64,000 nucleotides of DNA from Nitrosomonas sp. (GTDB lineage: Bacteria; Pseudomonadota; Gammaproteobacteria; Burkholderiales; Nitrosomonadaceae): contig JADJLM010000004.1 in assembly GCA_016710135.1 (NCBI GenBank), forward strand, positions 317,699-381,698. Direction: 5' to 3'. The translations under genes and the position numbers were made by a program. The notes beneath the pieces were generated by a model. The model had not been told where the DNA came from. It did not search any database and worked only from the letters and a program-made list of their open reading frames with translations. This document shows, piece by piece, positions 1-9,163 of this stretch. Every line of letters starts with the position of its first letter. Positions within the stretch are counted from its first letter, which is position 1.

Positions 1-276
1 ACCAATCGGTCTACAGCGCACAACGACACCGGTGATAAGTGGTGTTGGGGAAATAACCAAAACATCAACAGGATCCTTGTCTTCTGATAAAGTGTGCGGA
101 ATATAGCCATAATTGCACGGATAGCGCATTGCGGTTGACATGAAGCGATCGACAAACATAGCACCTGTTTTTTTATCCATTTCATATTTGATCGGCTCGG
201 AATTCATCGGAATTTCGATAATCACATTAAAGTCATTGGGAAGGTCTCGACCTGAGTCTACGCGATCTAAGTTCAT
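1..276 (-). CDS. ppa: Inorganic pyrophosphatase, 5' part (runs off the window start)
   Basis: The minus-strand reading frame begins with ATG at 276-274 and is open to base 1, giving 92 N-terminal residues. It reads like a soluble family I pyrophosphatase, which hydrolyses PPi to two phosphates in the cytoplasm and pulls biosynthetic reactions forward. Visible landmarks are the IPMNSEPIKYEMDKKTG block, the MRYPCNYGYIPHT block and the metal-binding acidic stretch SEDKDPVDVLV. The C-terminal half lies outside the window. It is divergent from the hydrolase gene that starts at 369, so the 92 bases between them should hold both promoters. Family assignment is secure; nothing unusual is seen. Confidence 0.95.
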   Translation of the reverse strand, partial: MNLDRVDSGRDLPNDFNVIIEIPMNSEPIKYEMDKKTGAMFVDRFMSTAMRYPCNYGYIPHTLSEDKDPVDVLVISPTPLITGVVVRCRPIG

Positions 277-368
277 GGCAAATCCTAAATAAAGTTAAAG
301 CAGGATTATAATAGCAAGTTTTTTAATTTACTTGGACTGATAAGAAAAGTTCTTTCGTTGTTATTCAT

Positions 369-1211
369 ATGCGCACAACACTTGGGTTGATCATACTTGG
401 TATCTTCTCTTATGCGGCTTGGGCAATATTCATTTTCTTTGCGCAATCGCATCTCATTTACTATCCAGAAATTGACCGTGAAATCGTCAATACTCGCGGC
501 CAGCTCTCGATGCGTTATGAATCAATCGTACTGACGACTAGCGATCAAGAAAAACTACATGGGTGGTTTGTACCTGCAGCCAAAGAAACAACTGCAACCA
601 TTCTTTTTTTGCATGGGAACGCAGGCAATATTTCTCATCGCATGGGCTACCTTTCAATATTTCATCAACTTGGCTATAACACATTCATTGTTGATTACCG
701 GGGGTACGGTAACAGCAGCGGTATTCCAACTGAAGAAGGTACTTATCAGGACGCACTCACCGCATGGAATTACTTGATCAAAAATAAAACTACTCCCGAT
801 TCGCACATCGTTTTGTTTGGAGAATCGCTGGGAGGATCCATTGCTGCATGGCTTGCATCGAAAAGTAATCCGGGTGCATTAGTGTTGGCTTCGACCTTTA
901 CCTCTATTCCAGATATAGCAGCCGATTTATACCCGTTATTACCCGTGCGACTCATGGCGCGCTTTCACTACAGCACCAGCGAATATTTGCAATCCGTTAC
1001 CTGCCCCGTTATCGTTGCTCACAGCCCAGAGGATGAGATTGTACCTTTTAAGCATGCCCAAGCACTTTTTGATAAAGCGCCTAGTCCCAAACAATTCATC
1101 ATGTTGCAAGGAAAGCACAATGATAGTTTCTTTGCTGAACAAGATGCATGGGTTCATCCTTTGAGTCAATTTATCCACACCAATTTATCTATTGATAGAT
1201 TCAATAATTAA
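369..1211 (+). CDS. Alpha/beta hydrolase, Bem46/YfhR-like, membrane-anchored
   Basis: A 280-residue serine hydrolase. An N-terminal hydrophobic helix (about residues 5-25) suggests an inner-membrane anchor with the catalytic domain outside or facing the membrane. The oxyanion-hole motif FLHGNAGN and the nucleophile elbow GESLGG are typical of the Bem46/ABHD13 branch of serine aminopeptidase-like hydrolases. The acid is probably the Asp in SPEDEIVP and the base the His in QGKHND, so the triad is complete. The substrate is unknown in most members; ester or peptide cleavage is possible. The gene is monocistronic: ppa is divergent and motA lies 346 bases downstream behind its own promoter. Confidence 0.85.
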   Translation: MRTTLGLIILGIFSYAAWAIFIFFAQSHLIYYPEIDREIVNTRGQLSMRYESIVLTTSDQEKLHGWFVPAAKETTATILFLHGNAGNISHRMGYLSIFHQLGYNTFIVDYRGYGNSSGIPTEEGTYQDALTAWNYLIKNKTTPDSHIVLFGESLGGSIAAWLASKSNPGALVLASTFTSIPDIAADLYPLLPVRLMARFHYSTSEYLQSVTCPVIVAHSPEDEIVPFKHAQALFDKAPSPKQFIMLQGKHNDSFFAEQDAWVHPLSQFIHTNLSIDRFNN

Positions 1212-1503
1212 GTAATCTCCCCCGAAAAATTTGCCTAACTGCAAATTGAAGTATGCTTAAATTCAAGGAATCCAAAGTTTCGTAAAATAAAGACATATGA
1301 ATATCACGCACGAAGGCCGAAAAACATTATTAACTTAGTCTCTATCGTCTAACAACGTGCATGAATTAATGGCTTCTGGAATAAATCCAAACATTGGATC
1401 TTCTCATTAAATTTAGTTCAATATTTACCCCTTAATTAACTTCCAATGGAAAATCTAGGGCTAGCGCCAATTAATCTTTAGCGCGCGCTTTGAGCCTCGC
1501 TGC

Positions 1504-1530
1504 TAAAGTAGCAAGCACATTGGCCGTTAC
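1504..1530 (+). promoter_or_regulatory. Sigma-28 (FliA) promoter of motA
   Basis: TAAAGTAG at 1504-1511 and GCCGTTAC at 1523-1530 are separated by exactly 11 bases. This matches the FliA consensus (TAAAGTTT, 11 bases, GCCGATAA) at 13 of 16 positions and lies 27 bases upstream of the motA ATG. Motor genes are classic class III FliA targets. The rest of the 346-base gap (1212-1503) is AT-rich and shows no gene, tRNA or clear terminator. Confidence 0.8.
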
Positions 1531-1557
1531 ATTTAAAAAATTTCCAGGATTTTTCAA

Positions 1558-2418
1558 ATGTTGGTATCAGTTGGTTATCTTATTGTAATAATATCTGTCT
1601 TTGGTGGCTTTGCTCTTGCTGGAGGGCATTTGGCATCATTATTTCAACCAGTTGAGCTATTGATGATTGGGGGAGGCGCTGCAGGAGCGTTCTTTGTTGG
1701 AAATTCAGGTAAGGCTATTAAGGCCACTTTAAAAGCACTGCCGTATGTGTTTAAAGGCGCAAAATACACTAAAGATGTATATATGGAGCTGATGACCCTA
1801 CTTTATGAAATATTGGGCAAGATACGAAAAGAAGGGTTAATGGCTATTGAAGCTGATGTTGAAGATCCTCACAAAAGTCCATTATTCTCCAAATATCCAA
1901 AAATTTTATCAGATCATCATGTTGTTGAGTTCATTACGGATTATTTACGTTTGATGGTTGGTGGGAATCTAAACCCACTAGAGATTGAAAATCTTATGGA
2001 TGGAGAAATTGAAACACATCATCAAGAGGAAGAAGTTCCTATTCATGCGATTGCGAAACTAGGTGATGGGCTTCCAGCATTTGGAATTGTCGCAGCAGTT
2101 ATGGGTGTTGTACACACAATGGAGTCTGTTGGAATTCCTCCAGCTGAGTTAGGAAAGCTTATTGCTGCTGCACTAGTAGGCACTTTTCTAGGAATTTTAC
2201 TCGCATATGGATTTATTGGTCCTCTTGCAAGTCGATTAGAACAACGTCTTCATGAATCAAGCAAGTTGCTAGAATGTATTAAAGTTACACTGTTAGCTAA
2301 TCTTAACGGCTACGCACCAGCCCTTGCGGTCGAATTTGGAAGAAAAGTTTTATATTCAACGGAAAGACCTTCATTTATAGAGTTAGAGAAACATGTGAAG
2401 CAAAGCAAGGCCAAATGA
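1558..2418 (+). CDS. motA: Flagellar motor stator protein MotA
   Basis: A 286-residue inner-membrane protein with the MotA/TolQ/ExbB proton-channel fold: two N-terminal membrane helices, a long cytoplasmic loop and two C-terminal helices. The loop carries a charged segment (GKIRKEGLMAIEADVEDP) that contacts FliG. The region GDGLPAFGIVAAVMGVV followed by the helix starting GKLIAAALVGTFLG holds the conserved channel prolines and glycines. Together with MotB it forms the stator that converts ion flow into torque; a proton-driven type is likely from the family branch. It begins at ATG 1558 with CAGGA upstream, sits behind a FliA-type promoter and is followed 37 bases later by motB. Confidence 0.97.
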   Translation: MLVSVGYLIVIISVFGGFALAGGHLASLFQPVELLMIGGGAAGAFFVGNSGKAIKATLKALPYVFKGAKYTKDVYMELMTLLYEILGKIRKEGLMAIEADVEDPHKSPLFSKYPKILSDHHVVEFITDYLRLMVGGNLNPLEIENLMDGEIETHHQEEEVPIHAIAKLGDGLPAFGIVAAVMGVVHTMESVGIPPAELGKLIAAALVGTFLGILLAYGFIGPLASRLEQRLHESSKLLECIKVTLLANLNGYAPALAVEFGRKVLYSTERPSFIELEKHVKQSKAK

Positions 2419-2455
2419 TAGCCGATGCTCTTATAAAATTTCAGAGAGATAACTG

Positions 2456-3397
2456 ATGTCTGACGATCTTTCACAAAAGCCTATAATTATTAAGCGCATC
2501 AAAAAAGTAAGCGGGGGACATCACGGTGGTGCATGGAAAATAGCGTATGCGGATTTTGTGACTGCAATGATGGCTTTCTTTCTGTTAATGTGGTTATTAG
2601 GTTCGACCACTCAGGGAGATAAAGAAGGTATTGCAGAGTATTTTAAAACACCATTAAAGATAGCACTAGCTGGAGGAGCTGGGAGTGGTGATAGCTCGAG
2701 TATTATAAAGGGTGGCGGAGAGGATCTGAGTCGTCGGATGGGGCAAGTTAAAAGGGGAGATATTGAAGAAATCAAGAGAACTATCAATTTAGAGGCTGCA
2801 CAAGCTGAAAGGCAGCGACTTGAATTAGAGCAATTTAAAAATCTCAAAAAAAGAATTGAACAAGTAATTGAAGCAAATCCAAGTTTAACAAACTTTAAAA
2901 AGCAATTATTGCTTGATATCACGACTGACGGGCTCCGTATACAAATTGTTGATGAAAAGAACCGACCGATGTTTTCAATTGGTAAAGCCGAATTGCAATC
3001 TTATACAAAAGATATTTTGCATGAAATTGGCAAAATGCTTAATGAGGTACCAAACAGGGTTAGCCTATCAGGCCACACTGACGCAACACCCTATCCCTCT
3101 GGTGAAAAAAGCTACAGCAATTGGGAGTTATCTGCAGACCGAGCCAATGCATCCCGTCGTGAGCTTATTGCAGGTGGTATGGATTCGGATAAAATTCTCC
3201 GAGTTGTAGGATTGTCTTCAGCGGTTCTATTCGATAAAGAAGATCCATTTAGCCCATCCAACCGTCGTATCAGTATTATTGTTATGAATGAAAAAGCTGA
3301 GAAAGCTATTACAGACGAAGGACCGACTACTGACATTGGCAACAAGGCTGAAATTACAAAAGAGAAGCTTGGTGACCCATCATTAGCTCAGCCTTAG
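2456..3397 (+). CDS. motB: Flagellar motor stator protein MotB
   Basis: A 313-residue protein with one N-terminal membrane helix (WKIAYADFVTAMMAFFLLMW). The Asp in YADF is the conserved proton-binding residue. A Ser/Gly-rich linker and a coiled-coil-prone stretch (about residues 100-135) lead to a C-terminal OmpA-like peptidoglycan-binding domain with the SGHTDATPY motif and SADRANASRREL helix. It anchors the stator to the cell wall and forms the ion channel with MotA. It is co-transcribed with motA. Length and motifs are normal for the family. Confidence 0.97.
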   Translation: MSDDLSQKPIIIKRIKKVSGGHHGGAWKIAYADFVTAMMAFFLLMWLLGSTTQGDKEGIAEYFKTPLKIALAGGAGSGDSSSIIKGGGEDLSRRMGQVKRGDIEEIKRTINLEAAQAERQRLELEQFKNLKKRIEQVIEANPSLTNFKKQLLLDITTDGLRIQIVDEKNRPMFSIGKAELQSYTKDILHEIGKMLNEVPNRVSLSGHTDATPYPSGEKSYSNWELSADRANASRRELIAGGMDSDKILRVVGLSSAVLFDKEDPFSPSNRRISIIVMNEKAEKAITDEGPTTDIGNKAEITKEKLGDPSLAQP

Positions 3398-3427
3398 CAT
3401 TTTATTTCGTCCTTTACATTTAAGAAG

Positions 3428-4168
3428 ATGCGATATCCTTCACTAATTGCGTTACTTATTCAGGTAGCTACGTGGTTAACGTTAGTATTATTTCTATCTT
3501 TTTTCTCGGTAGAGACTGAGTTAATTGAATTAGCATTTTATCAAGGTGTCTTTGCTGCGGTTGTTAGTTACTACTTGAGAATGGCTGTTTGGTGGTTTTT
3601 TATTAATTTATTTTTTACCCCTGCTGTATTTATAGCACTGACTTTCAATTTACCTCCACTAGGGTACTTAACTGTTTTTGTATTACTTATTCTAATTTAT
3701 GGAAGTATTCATCGTACTCAAGTTCCTCTTTACCCTTCTAGCAAGGCTGTCACAAACGCAATAACAATTTTATTACCAAAGAATAAAGCATTCTCGCTTA
3801 TAGATCTTGGATCAGGAGGAGGTAAATTACTTACTTCCCTGAGCAAGTTAAACTCAAATGGAAGATTTCATGGAGTTGAAGCTGCAATTCTTCCTTTTCT
3901 AGCAAGCAAGATTAGAGGTTTTTGCTCTCAAAATAATTGTAGTTTTTCCTGGGGAAATTTCTGGCAATATAATCTTTCATCTTATGACATAGTTTATGCA
4001 TATTTATCACCCGCTCCAATGGATATACTCTGGAAAAAGGCTATACAGGAAATGCGACCAGGAAGTATTTTGATAAGTAATTCTTTTGTAGTGCCAGATA
4101 TTCCTCCCTCAGACTCTATTGCAATTGATGATTTTAATAATTCTGTTCTTTATATCTGGAAGATATAA
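3428..4168 (+). CDS. Membrane-associated class I SAM-dependent methyltransferase-like protein
   Basis: A 246-residue protein with three or four hydrophobic helices in its first 100 residues, then a Rossmann-type methyltransferase domain. Motif I is visible as LIDLGSGGGKLLTSL. The acidic residue closing strand beta-2 is the Glu in FHGVEAAI, and a post-motif stretch reads YDIVYAYLSP. The substrate cannot be read from sequence; a membrane-anchored methyltransferase of lipid, quinone or protein is possible. It starts 30 bases after motB on the same strand and probably shares its transcript, yet nothing in it is flagellar. It converges on cysS, leaving only six bases between the stops. Confidence 0.7.
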   Translation: MRYPSLIALLIQVATWLTLVLFLSFFSVETELIELAFYQGVFAAVVSYYLRMAVWWFFINLFFTPAVFIALTFNLPPLGYLTVFVLLILIYGSIHRTQVPLYPSSKAVTNAITILLPKNKAFSLIDLGSGGGKLLTSLSKLNSNGRFHGVEAAILPFLASKIRGFCSQNNCSFSWGNFWQYNLSSYDIVYAYLSPAPMDILWKKAIQEMRPGSILISNSFVVPDIPPSDSIAIDDFNNSVLYIWKI

Positions 4169-4174
4169 TTTTAT

Positions 4175-5557
4175 TTATTCACGTCTCCATGTCGTCCCTT
4201 GTGGGGTGTCTTCAAGTATGATTCCAGCCTCGGCAAACGAACTCCGTATCTGATCTGCTTGCTTAAAATCTCGATTCTTTTTTGCTTCTAAACGCTGGCT
4301 AATCAGCAAATTAATTTCACTTTCAGAGAATCCTTGTTCTTTGTTTGTTGCCAAACTTTGCCGAAGGTATTTTTGTGGTTCTTGCTGCAATAAACCAAGC
4401 GTGTTTGCCAGTGATTTGAGCAAACTTGCTTCCTGAGGCTTTTGAGATTTATTTATCTCGCTCGCAAGATTAAACAGGATGGCAATTGCCTCTGGTGTAT
4501 TAAAATCATCATTCATAGCCATTTTAAAACTTTGTGCATGGGGGTTATTCCAATTAATCTCGCTAACACTTACTGTTTCATACCCTTTTAGGGCTGTGTA
4601 AAGCCGATCAAGCGCGTTTTTTGCGCTAATCAACTGTTCAAGAGAATAGTTTAAAGGACTCCGATAGTGCGCTCGCAAAATAAAAAAACGAATTACTTCA
4701 GCTTGGAATTTTTTTAAAATTTCACGTACCGTAAAAAAATTTCCCAAGGATTTAGACATCTTTTCATTATCTACCCGAACAAATCCATTATGCATCCAGT
4801 AGTTTACGTAAGTCCCCTCGTTTGCTCCCTCACTCTGAGCGATTTCATTTTCATGGTGTGGAAATTGTAAATCTTGTCCACCACCATGAATATCGAAGTG
4901 GTGACCTAGAAAATGTCCGCTCATTGTTGAGCACTCAATATGCCACCCAGGCCTTCCATTTCCCCAAGGCGATTGCCAGTAAGGTTCTCCAGGCTTCACT
5001 GATTTCCATAAAACAAAATCAAGAGGGTCACGTTTGTGATGATCGATTTCCACTCTTTCACCAGCACGGAGATCAGATAATGATTTTCCAGAAAGTTTTC
5101 CATAACCAGGAAAGTGATGCACAGAAAAAAATACGTCCCCATTATCAGCTAGGTAAGCACAATTTTTCTCGATTAGCTTACTAATAAGAGAAATCATCTC
5201 CTCCACATGATGAGTTGCACATGGCTCAAAAGTTGGTTTCAAGGTTCCGAGCGCATCGGCATCTTCGTGCATAGCATTGATGAAACGATTGGTTAGTGTT
5301 TCTATTGATTCATTCATTTCCTGAGCGCGTTTAATTATTTTGTCGTCGATATCTGTAATATTGCGCACATAGATAACGTTATATCCGATTGAGTGTAGCC
5401 AACGAACAACCATATCAAATACAACTAAAACGCGTCCATGACCAAGATGGCAGAAGTCATATACCGTCATGCCACAAACATAAAGTTTTACTTCACCTGG
5501 TACCAGCGAAGTAAACGTTTTCTTTGTGCGAGTTAATGAGTTATAAATTTTTAGCAT
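4175..5557 (-). CDS. cysS: Cysteinyl-tRNA synthetase
   Basis: A 460-residue class I aminoacyl-tRNA synthetase that charges tRNA-Cys in the cytoplasm. The N-terminal zinc Cys is in the VCGMTVYD block, followed by the HIGH signature in the variant HLGHG. Further zinc ligands are in WHIECSTM and FPHHENEIAQSEG, and the adenylate-loop signature KMSKSLGNF is present. The C-terminal DALR-type anticodon-binding region ends at TWRRE. Length is normal. It is divergent from the ppiA-ppiB pair, with 153 bases between that must contain both promoters. Confidence 0.98.
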   Translation of the reverse strand: MLKIYNSLTRTKKTFTSLVPGEVKLYVCGMTVYDFCHLGHGRVLVVFDMVVRWLHSIGYNVIYVRNITDIDDKIIKRAQEMNESIETLTNRFINAMHEDADALGTLKPTFEPCATHHVEEMISLISKLIEKNCAYLADNGDVFFSVHHFPGYGKLSGKSLSDLRAGERVEIDHHKRDPLDFVLWKSVKPGEPYWQSPWGNGRPGWHIECSTMSGHFLGHHFDIHGGGQDLQFPHHENEIAQSEGANEGTYVNYWMHNGFVRVDNEKMSKSLGNFFTVREILKKFQAEVIRFFILRAHYRSPLNYSLEQLISAKNALDRLYTALKGYETVSVSEINWNNPHAQSFKMAMNDDFNTPEAIAILFNLASEINKSQKPQEASLLKSLANTLGLLQQEPQKYLRQSLATNKEQGFSESEINLLISQRLEAKKNRDFKQADQIRSSFAEAGIILEDTPQGTTWRRE

Positions 5558-5710
5558 CGTAACAACTATTAAAATGTGAGATATAAATAGACTTTATTGA
5601 TAAAATCAACGGATAAGATAAAGTTGAATTGATCCTATTAATTTGGGATTCTAGCAGTAGCACCAACCGGTGTATATTTTCTCCTTTCACTATTTACTGA
5701 TTGAATCATT

Positions 5711-6286
5711 ATGATAAGACTAATTACGTTATTACTCGCATTATCGATTAATCTTTCTGTGTTAGCTGCTCAACCAATTGTGAAAATTGATACAAATTTG
5801 GGGTCAATCTCATTAGCACTAGACCCTGACAAAGCACCTAAGACCGTAGAAAATTTTTTGCAGTATGTCCGTGAAGGTTTCTATGCAGGAACCATTTTTC
5901 ATCGCGTTATTCCCAATTTTATGATCCAAGGGGGTGGGTTTGATCAAGCATTAGTTCAGAAACCGACAAACCGGCCAATCATAAATGAAGCCGAAAATGG
6001 TTTGAAAAACGAGATTGGGACAATCGCGATGGCTAGAACGAGTGATCCTCATTCGGCAACATCTCAATTTTTTATCAATGTAGCAAATAACGCATTTCTT
6101 AATTATTCATCTCAAACAGCCCAAGGTTACGGCTATACTGTTTTTGGTAAAGTTATCGAGGGGATGGATGTCGTAAACAAAATTGCAGCACTTCCTACTG
6201 GCCCCAGAGGTGTTTTCGCTAAAGATGCGCCTAAGGACACAGTAGTAATTAAGACAATTGAGCTTCTTTCCGGAAGCAAAAACTAA
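5711..6286 (+). CDS. ppiA: Periplasmic peptidyl-prolyl cis-trans isomerase (cyclophilin)
   Basis: A 191-residue cyclophilin with a cleavable signal peptide (hydrophobic residues 4-17, cleavage near VLAAQ). The catalytic core shows FHRVIPNFMIQGGGFD, with the active-site Arg in FHR, and TSQFFINVANN. It should speed proline isomerisation of exported proteins in the periplasm. It sits directly ahead of a leaderless paralogue, so this looks like a tandem duplication giving one exported and one cytoplasmic enzyme. The two share long identical blocks such as NFMIQGGGFD and AMARTSD. Confidence 0.94.
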   Translation: MIRLITLLLALSINLSVLAAQPIVKIDTNLGSISLALDPDKAPKTVENFLQYVREGFYAGTIFHRVIPNFMIQGGGFDQALVQKPTNRPIINEAENGLKNEIGTIAMARTSDPHSATSQFFINVANNAFLNYSSQTAQGYGYTVFGKVIEGMDVVNKIAALPTGPRGVFAKDAPKDTVVIKTIELLSGSKN

Positions 6287-6315
6287 AACAAATCGATTCA
6301 TTATAGGTAGATCAA

Positions 6316-6807
6316 ATGGTTAAATTTCACACTAATTATGGCGTAATCACACTCGCGTTATACGACGAGCAAGCGCCGCTTACAGTAAAAAGCTTCTTGG
6401 CTTATGTGAGTAATGGACACTATGACAACACGGTATTTCACCGCGTAATCGATAATTTTATGATCCAAGGGGGTGGGTTTGATCTCGAAATGAATCAAAA
6501 GAAAACCCTTGAGCCCATTCAGAATGAAGCAAGCAACGGGCTAAAAAATGAGACTTATACGATTGCAATGGCTCGAACTTCGGATGTTCATTCTGCAACC
6601 TCACAGTTTTTTATTAATGTTAGAAATAATAACTTTCTCGATTTTACCGCACCAACAGCCCAAGGATATGGGTACTGTGTTTTTGGAAAAGTAATTGAAG
6701 GAATGGAAGTTATTGACAAGATAAAAAAAGTAAAAACGGGTAACTATGCTGGTCATGAAAATGTTCCGCTAGAAAATGTAGTCATAGAAAGGGCTGAGAT
6801 CGTCTAG
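6316..6807 (+). CDS. ppiB: Cytoplasmic peptidyl-prolyl cis-trans isomerase (cyclophilin)
   Basis: A 163-residue single-domain cyclophilin without a signal peptide, 29 bases after ppiA. The catalytic Arg lies in FHRVIDNFMIQGGGFD and the substrate-binding stretch is ATSQFFINVRNNNFLDF. The protein matches the usual PpiB length and probably acts as a general folding catalyst in the cytoplasm. It is likely co-transcribed with ppiA and converges on the GIDE-domain gene downstream. Confidence 0.95.
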   Translation: MVKFHTNYGVITLALYDEQAPLTVKSFLAYVSNGHYDNTVFHRVIDNFMIQGGGFDLEMNQKKTLEPIQNEASNGLKNETYTIAMARTSDVHSATSQFFINVRNNNFLDFTAPTAQGYGYCVFGKVIEGMEVIDKIKKVKTGNYAGHENVPLENVVIERAEIV

Positions 6808-6848
6808 ATAACTAACACTATTGCAACCAGCTCATTTCAGATATTTAA

Positions 6849-7778
6849 TTATCCATGGGTATGTGTGAGCCATATGATATAGCCTGTTAATATTAAACAA
6901 ACGAGAAGTGATAGGTAAGCCGTGCGCCGATATTTTTGCCTTAATGAAGTTTGTGAATAAACAGAAATGATAAACGGATAACGTTTGTCTTTGGGTTTTG
7001 TAATAATATTCTGCTCAGGTTCTAGCAGTCGTTGTTGGTAAATTTGTTGTGATTCTGTGCTCGCTATGTGACGCGCAAATTCCCATTCTTGCTGGTCAAT
7101 TTGACCATCTTTATTTGTATCAAAACGTTTTAGTAAATGCTGAGAATCTTTTTTCCAATCAAGTATTAGGTCGCTCATGATCTCGCGGATACTATATTGT
7201 GAAGCAGCTGAGCTTGTACTAAATTGACCTAATACATAAAGCGGTTGACCCGGCAAGATCAGCGATTCACTATAACGATATCGATTATTATTGCTATGTA
7301 AGACAGATTGACTTTCAAGTATCTGTGTTTGATTTGGCCATTCTGTGTTGCCATACCATACTAGCTTCTCCTCACCCTGGATTTCGGCACTATCGGGATC
7401 AACAAAACAACTGGTTGACCCATCAGTCAATTTAAATGAATGACGGCTAATATTGCTATAGATCACATTCCAATGGATTTGTGATTGTTCTTTCTCGATA
7501 AGAATTTCCTTACATTCAATCTGACTCCGATACCATAAGCAGGGATGATTAGAGAGAGGCGCGTAAATAGGCTTATCCGCTATCATCGCGCCTTTCCCTT
7601 CTATTTCAACATAACCTTGATGGGAAGAACGGAGTCTTGCAGTTGGTGTATCTTCAATAAACCGAAGTCGTTTCCAATTTTTGAAAAAGGAATAGAAACT
7701 TATCAGGTCGATCAAAATGACCCCCATCAATATAAATTCATATTCCTCATGTGTTAGAGAAGATGAAAAAATTACCAC
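6849..7778 (-). CDS. GIDE-domain membrane protein with an EF-hand loop
   Basis: A 309-residue protein with an N-terminal hydrophobic helix (about residues 14-32) and a C-terminal one (about 287-304). Between them is a region resembling the GIDE domain: APLSNHPCLWYRSQIE and later EKLVWYGNTEWPNQTQI and LPGQPLYVLGQF. Residues 220-231 form a textbook EF-hand calcium loop, DTNKDGQIDQQE, with all oxygen ligands in place and the central glycine. The gene follows lemA by 17 bases, and LemA/GIDE neighbours are common in bacteria. Function is not established. There is no RING finger, so ubiquitin ligase activity is not implied. Confidence 0.75.
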   Translation of the reverse strand: MVIFSSSLTHEEYEFILMGVILIDLISFYSFFKNWKRLRFIEDTPTARLRSSHQGYVEIEGKGAMIADKPIYAPLSNHPCLWYRSQIECKEILIEKEQSQIHWNVIYSNISRHSFKLTDGSTSCFVDPDSAEIQGEEKLVWYGNTEWPNQTQILESQSVLHSNNNRYRYSESLILPGQPLYVLGQFSTSSAASQYSIREIMSDLILDWKKDSQHLLKRFDTNKDGQIDQQEWEFARHIASTESQQIYQQRLLEPEQNIITKPKDKRYPFIISVYSQTSLRQKYRRTAYLSLLVCLILTGYIIWLTHTHG

Positions 7779-7795
7779 AACGCGTAGGATATTCG

Positions 7796-8374
7796 CTAGC
7801 TAAATAATCTACCTACAGCAACATCTTGTTTTTCAGTGGCATTGAATTCAAGTAAATCTCGCGCATTAAACTTGAACCAATTCGCGATAATGACTTCTGG
7901 AAATTGTTCGATACGAACATTATTGATTTTAACAGCTTCGTTGTAGTATTCACGGCGATCCGCAATGCTATTTTCTAGACCTGTAATTCGAGTCTGTAGA
8001 TGTTGAAATTTCTCACTAGCTTTAAGTTCTGGGTAATCCTCGACGACAGCGAATAAGCTCCCAAGACCTGTTCTTAACATGTTTTCAGCAGCACCTAATG
8101 CTGGTAGATCACCGGCATCACGCGCACTAGCAACACGAGACCGCGCAGCAATTACTTGTTTAAGTGTTTCTTGCTCATATCCCATATATTGCTTACAGGT
8201 TTCAACGAGTTTCGGCAGCTCATCATGGCGCTGCTTTAGGAGAACATCGATATTAGACCACGCCTGCGACACACTATGTTTCAGATCAACCAGGCTGTTA
8301 TAAATCATAATCCCGTAAACAACCGCAACTATTAGTATTGCAATCAAAAGATAGATTATTGACTTAGTATCCAA
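7796..8374 (-). CDS. lemA: LemA family protein
   Basis: A 192-residue protein with one N-terminal membrane helix (about residues 6-26) followed by a long helical domain. Family signatures are YNSLVDLKHSVSQAWSNIDVLLKQRHDELPKL at the start of the soluble part (residues about 26-57) and YYNEAVKINNVRIEQFP near the end. LemA proteins form a helical bundle on the membrane surface; their role is uncertain, with links to envelope stress and to GIDE or TPM-domain partners. Here the partner is the GIDE/EF-hand gene immediately downstream. Length is normal. Confidence 0.93.
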   Translation of the reverse strand: MDTKSIIYLLIAILIVAVVYGIMIYNSLVDLKHSVSQAWSNIDVLLKQRHDELPKLVETCKQYMGYEQETLKQVIAARSRVASARDAGDLPALGAAENMLRTGLGSLFAVVEDYPELKASEKFQHLQTRITGLENSIADRREYYNEAVKINNVRIEQFPEVIIANWFKFNARDLLEFNATEKQDVAVGRLFS

Positions 8375-8457
8375 TGTTAAGCCTCCTCTATGCTAGGTTT
8401 AGTAGAATACCTGAGTCATACATCGTTAGATAAGAAAAAAAGAAGCTTATCCCTAGC

Positions 8458-9128
8458 CTATTTCTTCGTAAAAATTAAATCCCACACTCGGTGGCCCAAC
8501 TTAATTCCACGTTGCTCAAATTTAGTTAAAGGACGGCTTGCCGGGCGCTGAGCGTAATCTTTATTGCTGTTGATTAAGCTCATTTCATTACTTAGAACGG
8601 CAAGCATCTGTTCCGCGTAATTTTGCCAATCAGTTGCAATATGTAAATAGCCCCCTGATTTAATGCGTTCGCAAAGCAATGCTATAAACATGGGTTGAAT
8701 AAGCCGTCGTTTATGATGCCTTTTTTAGGCCATGGATCGGGGAAAAAAATATGAACCCCATCGAGGGATTCCCTCGCAATCATTTGGTTTAATACTGCTA
8801 CCGCATCATATTGAATAATTTTCAGATTACTTAAGCCATGGAGATCAATTAATTTTAATAAACTGCCGATGCCCGGTGTATGAACTTCGGTAGCCAGATA
8901 ATCATTATCAGGTGATTGTTGAGCAATTGTGGCAGTTGTCTCGCCCATGCCCGAACCTATTTCGAGTATCTTCGGCGCATGGCGCCCAAAAATAGCATTT
9001 AGGTTAAGTATTTCTTGTTGAAAAGGAATGCTGAAATCAGAGAATAATGTTTCATAGGCTTTGCGTTGCCCGTTAGTGTATCGTCCATTACGAATTACAT
9101 AGCTGCGGATAGGGATAGCAGACGACAT
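8458..9128 (-). pseudogene. trmB: tRNA (guanine-N7)-methyltransferase, interrupted by one missing base
   Basis: TrmB methylates G46 of tRNAs using SAM. The frame from ATG 9128 shows the SAM motif ILEIGSGMGETTATIA and the family signature FFPDPWPKK, then goes out of frame. The remaining C-terminus (FIALLCERIKSGG to the end at 8458) continues in another frame. Adding one T to the six-T run at 8721-8726 restores PKKRHHKRRLIQP across the join. The change is therefore a single missing base in a homopolymer. Either the gene is really broken or, more likely, the run is under-called. thiG and thiS lie upstream on the same strand. Confidence 0.9.
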
Positions 9129-9163
9129 TTTAGCCCTGAGTTAGCCAAGCCCAAGATCTGACA

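Noticed and set aside
8715..8730. Programmed frameshift in trmB
   Set aside because: Six T/A in a row is a weak slippage site, and nine other genes-breaks of the same direction exist in the window. A missing base is simpler.
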